A stretch of 64,000 bases of DNA from Haliclystus octoradiatus (taxonomy: Eukaryota; Cnidaria; Staurozoa; Stauromedusae; Haliclystidae), in assembly GCA_916610825.1 (NCBI GenBank), contig OU744447.1, positions 7,385,402-7,449,401 on the forward strand. The letters run 5' to 3'. The translations under genes were made by a program, and so were the position numbers. The notes beneath the pieces are model-generated. The model had not been told where the DNA came from. It worked only from the letters and a program-made list of their open reading frames with translations, and made no database searches. Below, piece after piece: positions 15,001 to 59,642 of the stretch; positions within the stretch are counted from its first letter, which is position 1, and every line of letters begins with the position of its first letter.

Positions 15001-18000
15001 AACAGTTCATGAATATTTTCTTGAGGGTCCATGAACAGCTCAGGAATATTTTCTTATGGGTTCATGAACGGTTTATGAATATTTTTTGAGGGTCCATGAA
15101 CAGCTTAGGAATATTTTCTTATGGGTTCATGAACAGTTCAGGAATATTTTCTGGAGGGTCTATCGGGTTAAACAATGACTGATGATGAATTTCATTGTAA
15201 ATGTCCGTATTACAATGTTTTTGAATTCACCTGAAAACTTTTGAAAGTCCTTCCGAAACAGAAATGCTGAAAGCATTATCTAAAATCTTTCAACTTTCCT
15301 AATCTACTTGAAATCGATAATGATGCATTTCGAACTTAATTTATGTAATTCTGTACCTGGATTGAATTAAATGAATTATAATTTACACCGTAGGATGGTC
15401 AAATGATTCTTGTAACTATTGTAACACAAAAGGAATTGGTATTGGAGATAATAATGATTCGTTTGGATTTGATGGCGCGAGAAAAAAGGTTTGGAATGGT
15501 CCACCAGGAAAAGCAAACAGCGAGAAAGATTATGGAAGGTATAAAATCTGAAATAATGTCAATAGACAATTTCTATTTTATTATGAGTTTCTGATCCTGT
15601 AGTTTATGGAGTAATTGTACTATTCAAGCTCGTGAACTGATATCACATTAACGTAGTCCCGGGGGGGGGGGTAACTCAAAAATTTCAGGGGCAGAGGGGT
15701 GCCAATTTTAATTCAGAAATTTGACCCGCGAAATGTTATTTTCTCAAAATTAATATCTAAAATACTTTATTCAGGCCAAAATGTATACTCTAAATATTTT
15801 TCTATCAACGCCTATTTAAATACTGATTACAGCTTCGTAGGTTTACATCATTTTTTGCTCATTGAAAAACAGTACGTCACATATTTGAAAAATTCTGAGA
15901 GATACCCAAAAATTAGACCATAAAAAGGTACCCTCGATAATTGGGTGCAATCTTTTGTGAAACCTGTATATAACAGCCAGCTACAAGAGGTACATAAATT
16001 GACCACTATATACAGGTGGCCTTTATATACATGTTTTATTCAATAGAAAATACTATTTGAGACATCACAAGAGTGACCACTATAGACAGGTGACTGCTGA
16101 ATAGAGGTGACCATTACTGGCATTGATTGTATATCAACCATCTGAATTCCCCCTCTCCGGGAGCGTAGTGAACTGGCCAGGATTAGTCAGATCCATCATT
16201 TACAATGAAAGTAAATATTTTTAGAAGTGAGCTCAGTTCCTCATTTAAATAGATGGTTCTGGTATTGGTTTATGAACATTTTATGGCATTTAATACCGGA
16301 GACGATCTGTATGTGGAAAACACTATTACATTTCATGCTTTCATTTTATCGGATTCCTGTGCCGTAATTCATCAAATCAAAATCGGTCACCAAAAGCAGC
16401 GAAAGAAACTTGCAATTTTCTTCGTTAATGGCCCGATTTCTTAATCTGCGAACCATTAGCCCGATTTCGCAATTCATAGTCTTGTAGTGTACTATAGCCC
16501 AACTTCCTAATCAACAATCGTGTGAACACTGTGTTCATAATTGGCATGATTTAATTCACATTGAATTTCAATTATTCTTTCTGAGCAGGCTCTACCAAAA
16601 TTGCTTTCGTTTTATTATAAATATTGACGAACGATGACCGATGTTCTTGTTTTGCTTATTACTTCTCAGGACATGGTCTTCAGGAGATGTAATTAGTTGT
16701 TTACTTACTGTTAACGGGGAAGGTTCATTTTGGCTAAATGGGGATAACCTTGGTGTTGCTATTAGTAACATTGATATGTCACGTCAGTGGTATCCCGCAG
16801 TATCTCTTTCGCTAGATCAACAATGTGACTGTAATTTTGGCAAGAAAGAATTATCGTAAGTATATTTGGTATATTATCATCATCATCATCATCATGTTTA
16901 TTTATTTAAAATCTCAAACTCAACTGCAGGTCCAAGTTGAACGAGGCAGTTACCCAACAGGGTATGTTTTACAGAATGCCGAGTAAAATGCTGGTAAAAT
17001 TATGATCCAATCAGGTTTTGAAAAATTGGAATTCTAGATTCCCGAAGGTTAGAGCAAATTCAGAAGAAAGCTAATATTTTTATGATTTATAGGTCAAACT
17101 TCAACAAAAAATTCAGAATAAAACTAATATTTTTATGATTTATAGGTCAAACTTCAACAAAAAATTCAGAAGAAAACTAATATTTTTATGATTTATAGGT
17201 CAAACTTCAACAAAAAATTCAGAAGAAAACTAATATTTTTATGATTTATAGGTCAAACTTCAACAAAAAATTCAGAAGAAAACTAATATTTTTATGATTT
17301 ATAGGTCAAACTTCAACAAAAAATTCAGAAGAAAACTAATATTTTTATGATTTATGGGTCAAACTTCAACAAAAGATTCAGAAGAAAATGCTATAGAATT
17401 CCAGAAGGCCGAATCTTTTTTCAGAGCCTGCTGTCGGTTATAGATACTGTACAATATAATTTACAAAGAGGAAGTGTGTTAATATTGATATTGAAATTTT
17501 TCCTCGTCCCTTGTTCATGTTCATAACTTCGACGACGTTGACTTTTCCTATTTGCAAACTAATTGACATCATTTTCATATTTCTTTTTCAGTTGTAACGT
17601 ACCGTCTGGTTATGTATCTATTTACGTTGCACATCAACGAAAACTCAGTAAAACTAAAGAACATGACGTGATGCGTTCAATATCACGTGAACGTGCTTCG
17701 TCATTTCTTGGTAGTAATTCATCTTCTATGTCAGGTGATGCGCTTGGATCATTGCCACGTCCTGTTCGCTCAAACAGTGTACCTATTCGTCATGATACTA
17801 TCAGTATACGACGCTCCAGGCATTCTGTGGTAACACCATCAGAGTATTATCTACATTTTCAAGGTAAAATAATTTATTCGGAATTTAATCATAACAGCTT
17901 TGTTAGAAAATCAGAAAAGGTTATGCTATATGCGATATAACAAAGTGTTCGAACATTAAACGACGTCATGATTTCTGTTCTGGTAAAATTGGATTGACAC

Positions 18001-19216
18001 TGCTGAACTACTGTGGTATTTTACTCTCCAAAATTTTCCATATATAGGCACTACACCGAGACTTGTTTTTAGTTCTGCATGATTGTTTTGATGGAATGTC
18101 GAATAGGCTATATATAGAGATTAGTGATGTTACCAGTCCTTTCGTAATACCTTCATTCAAGTGGTGATCGAAAGCCTTATATAATATTATGGTTATATTT
18201 ATTAATTAATCAGTCATTTACCAGCTCTAATCAGAGCCATCGCATTTATAAGAGTTGAGACACGTAACTTTCGTTTAACACCGCCATTTTCGTTTCATTG
18301 AAAACGAGATTTTGAACCAAAAGTTATTCGACTCCTTGATTCTATTTTCGCTCGCTTTGTTCAAATTTTGCGAGCCTGGGTTTAACGTAGGCAAGAGCCT
18401 CTATCCCGTGTTCCGCTCCATGATACTGATAATCGCTCCACTCATATATGAAATGGAGTTCTGACATAATGCACACAGGCTAACGGCGTTTGACTAGGTT
18501 TAACGGAACGAAGGAATCGCCCATAAAATCACGTGACTGGCATCTGTCCAATTGCAACTGAGAGCGGTACATGAAATAGTGTCACAAATCTTGTAAATAG
18601 TATATCTTGGCTCTCAGTCTACTTGTAGAGTGTACATCATTCAGCCTCTTTCAATATACCTCGATTCAACAATTTCTGATTTAGTAATTTTGCATTGCCG
18701 TATATTCGTGGTACTGTACTATATACGCGTACTTAACTTTATTGTGTTGATTTAATTTTAGATGAGGATTCCACAAATTGTCCGATCCTGTATTTTGAGA
18801 TTAAAATCGACAGAAATCGATGTCCAGATTTAAAGATCGGATTCCAATCTACAAGTACAGGAATTCTTCTTACGTGTCATTTATTCGAAATGAATGTAGA
18901 ATTACCAACGTCAAATAATGATGAAAAATTATCAATGAAAGTTAAGAATGTTCTAGGATGTGGATTCAATTTAAATAATTCAGAAGGATTTTTTACAATC
19001 GATGGAGTTGTTGTTAGTCAAAATATTCCATTTGTTAAAGAAGGAACAATTTTAAACGTTGTAGATGCTTTTCCGTACTTGAGTGATAATATTTTGAATG
19101 TTAACTTTGGTGAATATGATTTTCAATATCATAAACGTAACAGTAGACAAGGAAAGCTTCGTACTGCACGTGGATTATATGAAGGTGTGCTTAAAATGGA
19201 AACACCTTCAGAATGA
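1844..19216 (+). CDS. Armadillo / ILEI-like / twin-SPRY membrane protein, 12 coding exons, 1410 aa
   Basis: Coding exons: 1844-3026 (exon opens at 1818), 4414-4545, 6610-6864, 8700-8960, 9733-9882, 11853-11999, 12544-13398, 14261-14452, 15394-15538, 16670-16855, 17592-17863, 18762-19216. All junctions are GT/AG and the joined length is 4233 nt, divisible by 3, ending in TGA. Visible parts: hydrophobic anchor at residues ~9-26; armadillo-like helices ~50-520; an ILEI/FAM3-like domain ~550-655; more helical repeat; a second hydrophobic segment ~780-800 followed by RKRR; a Ser-rich linker ~805-880; SPRY 1 ~1010-1175; SPRY 2 ~1265-1390. Armadillo and SPRY domains are protein-interaction modules, so a membrane-anchored scaffold is the inference; no catalytic motif is seen. 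The anchor followed by armadillo repeats resembles ARMC10/ARMCX proteins of the mitochondrial outer membrane, but the rest does not. The start is the first ATG after a strong acceptor. I do not recognise the family. Confidence 0.88.
3027..4413. repeat. Intron 1 with two duplicated segments
   Basis: A 58-bp block at 3332-3389 (starting TATTGTATTGCC) recurs at 4314-4371. A block of about 113 bp at 3393-3508 (CCCTTTATCTCGAATCC...) recurs at 4043-4158. The order is reversed between the two pairs. The motif GGTGCTTGGTTGGTGGGAGG near 3437 also appears inverted near 4205-4231. Together this looks like a composite or foldback element. 3168-3280 is a decayed copy of the TA-flanked MITE found at 56606. 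Confidence 0.6.
4414..4545 (+). CDS. Exon 2: armadillo-like repeat
   Basis: Acceptor TTTGTAG, donor GTAAGT, phase 1 on both sides. It encodes residues 395-438, an acidic helical segment ending in AETIGILCSC that fits the second half of an armadillo repeat. Confidence 0.88.
4897..5030. mobile_element. TA-flanked MITE, 'tatagtggtcacc' family, partial
   Basis: Copy of the family best preserved at 56606-56782, shortened at one end. Shared blocks are ACCTGTCTATAGTGGTCAC, GGTCAATTTATCTACCTCTC and TTATATACAGG. The rest of intron 2 (4546-6609) holds a SINE and otherwise no recognisable structure. Confidence 0.6.
5925..6140 (+). mobile_element. tRNA-derived SINE
   Basis: The head looks like a tRNA: A-box-like TTAGCTCAGATGGCAGAGC at ~5937 and B-box-like GTGGTTCAAATC at ~5990, so it could be transcribed by RNA polymerase III. 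The body (GTCAACTCATCCTTGAC... to GCATTGACA) recurs, diverged, at 42541-42665, which makes this a dispersed family and not a tRNA gene. Confidence 0.65.
6610..6864 (+). CDS. Exon 3: canonical armadillo repeats
   Basis: Acceptor TTTCAG, donor GTGAGA, phase 1 on both sides. Residues 439-523 include SGAIKNILSYAKSDNQDIQF and YGGGIKILLDFALAEI. The G-A/G-I spacing and WASEMLLNLA are the clearest armadillo signature in the protein. Confidence 0.92.
6865..8699. mobile_element. Intron 3: foldback element with nested pogo-like MITE
   Basis: Sequence at ~7370-7447 (TTGTACAACGTTTCAATGAC...) returns inverted at ~7790-7862 (ATTGAAACGTTGTGCA), bounding a ~490-bp foldback element. Within it, 7466-7648 is a smaller element beginning CAGTGTAACCCGCTT and ending GCAGGTTACACTA, flanked by TA, so one element inserted into another. 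A SINE follows at 7979. 6865-7350 and 8230-8690 show nothing recognisable. Confidence 0.6.
7979..8190 (+). mobile_element. Second tRNA-derived SINE family
   Basis: A-box-like TTGGTGTAGTGGCTAGGG and B-box-like GGGTTCAATCCC are 45-50 nt apart. They are followed by TTGGCGTCAGGAAGGGCATC, a conserved stretch I associate with the 3' part of many metazoan SINEs that share LINE tails. The tail is A-rich (AAGAAAAAAAATCC). The ends of the tRNA-like part do not pair as an acceptor stem, so it is not a tRNA gene. Confidence 0.7.
8700..8960 (+). CDS. Exon 4: N-terminal half of ILEI/FAM3-like domain
   Basis: Acceptor TCTTAG, donor GTAAAT, phase 1 on both sides. Residues 524-610. The domain opens at KGINFTILNL (~551-560) and continues through a segment with GELIHNLIS and DNVIFLTCQG. 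This follows the FAM3/ILEI pattern of 'GIN-hydrophobic' start, then a helix, then a buried strand. Call made by eye from the pattern. Confidence 0.85.
8961..9732. other. Intron 4, no recognised element
   Basis: AT-rich intron sequence. I see no exon-like frame, repeat copy or RNA gene. Confidence 0.6.
9733..9882 (+). CDS. Exon 5: C-terminal half of ILEI/FAM3-like domain
   Basis: Acceptor CTTTAG, donor GTAAGG, phase 1 on both sides. Residues 611-660. DDLKAVLSGVGFREYDYPEN then GTWALMSMKN mirrors the family's closing 'LSDEARKAL..LGS...YRDSWAFIG' layout. Together with exon 4 it makes one domain-sized unit bounded by phase-1 introns. Confidence 0.88.
10088..10463. mobile_element. hAT-like MITE remnant rich in AGTAAT motifs
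   Basis: On the minus strand it begins CAGTGTTGTGAGAATTACTT. It is full of repeated AAGTAAT / ATTACTT units on both strands, and the far end also has CTACTTGTTGCAAAAGTAAT. CAGTGTTG ends with ATTACTT arrays are typical of short hAT-derived elements. No clear target duplication. Confidence 0.45.
10529..11192. repeat. 33-bp minisatellite inside a foldback element
   Basis: About 19 tandem units of ~33 bp built from GTTCATGAACAGTTCATGAA plus TATTTTCTTGTGG. The array is bracketed by CCCCTGTGAAAAAAAT at 10529 and its inverted partner ATTTTTTTCACACAGG at ~11192. These are the same ends as the compact foldback elements at 11480 and 12222, so the array is an internal expansion of that element. Confidence 0.85.
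11278..11435. mobile_element. Pogo/Tc1-like MITE with TA duplication
   Basis: It starts CAGTGTAACCCGCTTAAGTG and ends with the inverted CACTTAAGCAGCTTCCACTG, with TA directly on both sides. It is the same family as 7466-7648, inserted in the opposite orientation. It encodes no protein, so it is non-autonomous. Confidence 0.75.
11480..11681. mobile_element. Foldback element, GTTCATGAAC family
   Basis: It opens CCCCTGCGAAAACAGTTCAG and closes with the inverted CTGAACTGTTTTTCGCAGGG. The interior is made of GTTCATGAAC/GTTCATGAACTG repeats around a GGCCCCAAATTTTCATGAAC core, so almost the whole unit can fold on itself. Confidence 0.8.
11853..11999 (+). CDS. Exon 6: helical repeat segment
   Basis: Acceptor TTTTTAG, donor GTAAGA, phase 1 on both sides. 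Residues 661-709: hydrophobic helices (NLVIKHSLLVPIIDILTCIP) followed by a basic stretch. Probably further armadillo-like repeat; no specific motif. Confidence 0.85.
12222..12416. mobile_element. Foldback element, GTTCATGAAC family, second copy
   Basis: CCTTGCAAAAAACAGCTCAG ... CTGAACTGTTTTTCACAGGG, with the same core and layout as 11480-11681. It lies in intron 6, just upstream of exon 7. Confidence 0.78.
12544..13398 (+). CDS. Exon 7: second hydrophobic segment and Ser-rich linker
   Basis: The largest internal exon, residues 710-994. Residues ~780-800 (VIACLVSALLSVTAIYLTAM) are uniformly hydrophobic and followed by CRKRR, so this could be a second membrane span. Then ~80 residues rich in Ser, Arg and Asp, likely disordered, and a return to helical repeat (ESGLLQLVWCLLLTRN). 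The acceptor is TTCTAG, the donor GTAAGT, and both introns are phase 1. Confidence 0.88.
13830..14205. mobile_element. Degenerate GTTCATGAAC-family sequence in intron 7
   Basis: Scattered family blocks (AGTTCATGAACAGTTCATGA, GGGCCTTTTAACATTCATG, GTTCATGGACTGTTCATGG), but the terminal sequences are lost. The rest of the intron (13399-13830) shows nothing recognisable. Confidence 0.6.
14261..14452 (+). CDS. Exon 8: start of first SPRY domain
   Basis: Acceptor TTTATAG, donor GTATGA, phase 1 on both sides. Residues 995-1058. IIGWYYEVRVGTDGIMQIG is the typical SPRY opening (W/YYEV..G..QIG). Confidence 0.9.
14803..15165. repeat. Second 33-bp minisatellite array
   Basis: About 10 units of the same 33-bp repeat as at 10529. 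A run of units at 14811-15060 is almost identical, in the same order of variants, to 10909-11160, so this array was probably copied from that one (or the reverse). Confidence 0.85.
15394..15538 (+). CDS. Exon 9: core of first SPRY domain
   Basis: Acceptor ACCGTAG, donor GTATAA; phase 1 in, phase 2 out. Residues 1059-1106. GIGIGDNNDSFGFDGARKKV followed by WNG is the conserved SPRY core (G.GD...S.G.DG.R...W). Confidence 0.9.
15957..16131. mobile_element. TA-flanked MITE, 'tatagtggtcacc' family
   Basis: It starts GTGAAACCTGTATATAACAG and ends with a decayed inverted copy. Inner blocks are TTGACCACTATATACAGGTG and AGAGTGACCACTATAGACAG. Best relative: 56606-56782. The rest of intron 9 (15539-16669) is otherwise featureless apart from a G-run at 15661. 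Confidence 0.65.
16670..16855 (+). CDS. Exon 10: C-terminal part of first SPRY domain
   Basis: Acceptor TTCTCAG, donor GTAAGT; phase 2 on both sides. Residues 1107-1168. WSSGDVISCLLTVNGEGSFW, then NG.NLG and YPAVSLS...CDCNFG match the SPRY strands 'GDvigc.lD...i.F.lNG' and 'fPavS...c..NFG'. Confidence 0.92.
17012..17431. repeat. hAT-like MITE expanded by a 53-bp tandem array
   Basis: Six near-identical 53-bp units (AGGTCAAACTTCAACAAAAA...) start at 17091, 17144, 17197, 17250, 17303 and 17356. The flanks are the two halves of the MITE seen at 58396-58577 and 41855-42025 (GGAATTCTAGATTCCCGAAG on the left, ATTCCAGAAGGC... GAGCCTG on the right). The array is therefore an internal duplication within one copy. 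It lies in intron 10. Confidence 0.82.
17592..17863 (+). CDS. Exon 11: linker between SPRY domains
   Basis: Acceptor TTTTTCAG, donor GTAAAA; phase 2 in, phase 1 out. Residues 1169-1259. Rich in Ser and Arg with several RS/SR pairs, probably flexible and phosphorylated. It ends just before the second SPRY domain. Confidence 0.88.
18231..18618. mobile_element. Degenerate hAT-type element, CAGAGCCATC family
   Basis: Left end CAGAGCCATCGCATTTATAA. Right end is a decayed inverted copy (TCACAAATCTTGTAAATAG...GGCTCTCA). Shares inner blocks such as ATCACGTGACTGGCATCTG with the better copies at 19390 and 21931. Confidence 0.6.
18762..19216 (+). CDS. Exon 12 (last): second SPRY domain and stop codon
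   Basis: Acceptor ATTTTAG, phase 1. Residues 1260-1410. CPILYFEIKIDRNRCPDLKI begins a second SPRY fold, with GFNLNNSEGFFTIDG as the central strand pair and ILNVNFGEYDF near its end. TGA at 19214-19216. Confidence 0.92.
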
Positions 19217-19277
19217 AACATTTACATAGCAATATTGTTATTGGGTATATTGGTATGAGTTTGATGACATTTATGTA

Positions 19278-19283
19278 AATAAA
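19278..19283 (+). terminator. Polyadenylation signal AATAAA of the armadillo-SPRY gene
   Basis: AATAAA lies 62 nt past the stop codon and is followed by a T-run (19293-19299), a usual cleavage-site context. Confidence 0.65.
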
Positions 19284-19360
19284 ACATTACTTTTTTTGAT
19301 ATTACTATAGTGTAAATAGTTTATCTTATAAGAAAACATAGTTTGACATAACATGATATT

Positions 19361-20062
19361 ATATAGAACGTGGCTAGATCAGGCCGGGGCAGAGCCATCT
19401 ATTTACAAGAGTTGGGACACGCTTTCATGTGCCGCTATCGTCTCCAATTGGACAGATGTCAGTCACGTGATTTTTGGATGCCATCTTTGTTCTTTCGGAA
19501 ACAGGTTCTCAATCATTTCAAGTCAAACGCGCGAAAAATTACAATACAATATGGCTGAAAAAACACACAACATTCTCCTGCACATGCGCACTGTTAAAAA
19601 CGTGCTCGGGTCCAGGCAAAAAGATACAAAAATGGCAGAAGTGTCCCAACTCTTGTAAATAGATGGCTCTGGGTCGGGGTATCTCAAGGACATATTTATG
19701 ACTTTTTATTGTTTCTTTAATTTGTGTTAAATTCTGTTATTAACTGATTTTGAAAAATTATTTTTGCAACTCGTACCTCAATATATTTACTACAAATCTG
19801 CCTTGTATAAAATGAAAAATAAGAAAATTACAAATGTTAGTCAGCCAAAAAGGTTTATTGCCAAGTTTAGTATAAAAGTTGAATAACTTTTATATTTTTT
19901 GAATTATACATGGTACATTTGTTGTAAATATACAAAGGTACCAGATGCAAGAATAATTTTTAAAATCAGTTGAAAACTGAGTTTAATACAAATAATAGAA
20001 TCGATAAAAATCATAAAATGTCTATGAGTTACCCCTGATCTAGCCACGACCTATTCTATATA
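19361..20062. mobile_element. Foldback element split by a hAT-type insertion
   Basis: Left arm ATATAGAACGTGGCTAGATC (19361) is matched by the inverted arm GATCTAGCCACGACCTATTC (20037). The hAT-type element 19390-19671 lies just inside the left arm, so this older element was its target. No coding capacity. Confidence 0.65.
19390..19671. mobile_element. hAT-type non-autonomous element, 282 bp
   Basis: 31-bp terminal inverted repeats beginning CAGAGCCATCTATTTACAAG, identical at both ends as far as I can read. Flanks GGCCGGGG and GGTCGGGG form an 8-bp target duplication with one mismatch. CAGRG ends plus an 8-bp duplication are the hAT superfamily hallmarks. Confidence 0.85.
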
Positions 20063-20307
20063 TAGAATTTAATTAAACAGAATTCCAGCACATTATGATT
20101 TTATTACTGTATTGAACATTTGTGAGCCATTCAAAGTGTTAACTACATGAGCGCTTCTTGGACAGCTAATTTGTGGATAAAATAGCACAATAGCAAAATC
20201 AACCAATCGTATGGACACTTTGACTATCAGATTCAACCATGATATTTGAACTAGTTTTTGTTATAGAGTCAAAGAATATTTTAGATGTGTAGCGAAGCTA
20301 GTACTAG

Positions 20308-20391
20308 GCTCCCAGGGGGGGTATTACTAGGCTCCCAGGGGGGTATTACTAGGCTCCCAGGGGGGTATTACTAGGTACTAGGCTACCTTTC
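20308..20391. repeat. Short tandem repeat, GGCTCCCAGGGGGG unit
   Basis: Three units of about 24-27 bp (TACTAGGCTCCCAGGGGGG) in the gap between the two convergent genes. The rest of 20063-21137 is AT-rich, with a (TA)n run at ~20755-20783 and no recognised gene. Confidence 0.7.
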
Positions 20392-20751
20392 TAGATTATT
20401 GGGTAAAGATGGGAGGATTTTTAATATGTCCCTATTAATGTAGTTCAATTTATGAGAAGTTTATCGCATTTTAAACTGTAAAAATTAAAACCTTGCCTAG
20501 CTGAAGAAGGCCTATAGATACGGCAGAAGTGAATTAGAAGTTTTTGAAAGTGCGCCACTAAGAAGGAGTTTAACGATAATGAAGTCAATTGCGTTAATTG
20601 ACTGAGTTGAACTTTTAATAAATCGAAGAAACAGTTCAGACTTGCTCGAAATGCCTAATTAGCTGAAATAAAGTCAAAAAAGTGGGCTCCGAACATTGGA
20701 CTGATCTACGTTCTGTATTAGCCTTTGCTAATTATTAATGGACCAAGAGTT

Positions 20752-20784
<33 letters not shown>

Positions 20785-21137
20785 TGTATATATAAATGAC
20801 AACGTTTATCCATAGTTATAACTAGAACTAGTTAGTATCTTATATTTCATACAACAGATTATTAGAAGATATAATTATATGCATCACAAAATAGTTGTAT
20901 AATAATATTAATAATATGAACAATTTATATTTTGTTAATGATTTTAGTTTAATCAAAACACATGATTAAAAATTATCAATTAACGACGTTGTTTTAAAAG
21001 TTAAAACTAATTTTTTTTCAACAATCTACATAATTATACAACTTGTATAAACATCTCTTTTTGTATATATATATATATAACATCATAATGTTCAACGTTA
21101 TCATCAATCAACGAAGAAAATATCGTATTCCTTTTGT

Positions 21138-21143
21138 TTTATT
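21138..21143 (-). terminator. Candidate RFX polyadenylation signal
   Basis: TTTATT on the plus strand reads AATAAA in the RFX direction, 238 nt past the stop codon. It is the best-placed hexamer I found; other AT-rich hexamers nearby could also serve. Confidence 0.45.
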
Positions 21144-21380
21144 TCATAATAAACCAGACTTCATCTGTGGCAATAATTCTCAATGATTTATCTTCCTTTC
21201 AAATATGAAATTTTCAAAACGGATTTTTCTTCAATGATAAAAATTTCATCAGTTCTCCCAAAACACTGTACACGTGGACAGAGCTAGAATAATATATATA
21301 TATATATATTTGACGTATATATAATCTTGTCAGATGAGGAGATAGCTATACTCTTTTCCCAAGAGTAAAGCTATTATAAT

Positions 21381-59642
<38,262 letters not shown>

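Noticed and set aside
16743..16768. X-box-like GTTGCT-ATT-AGTAAC in exon 10 of the armadillo-SPRY gene
   Set aside because: The spacer is 3 bp and the sequence is accounted for by conserved SPRY codons.
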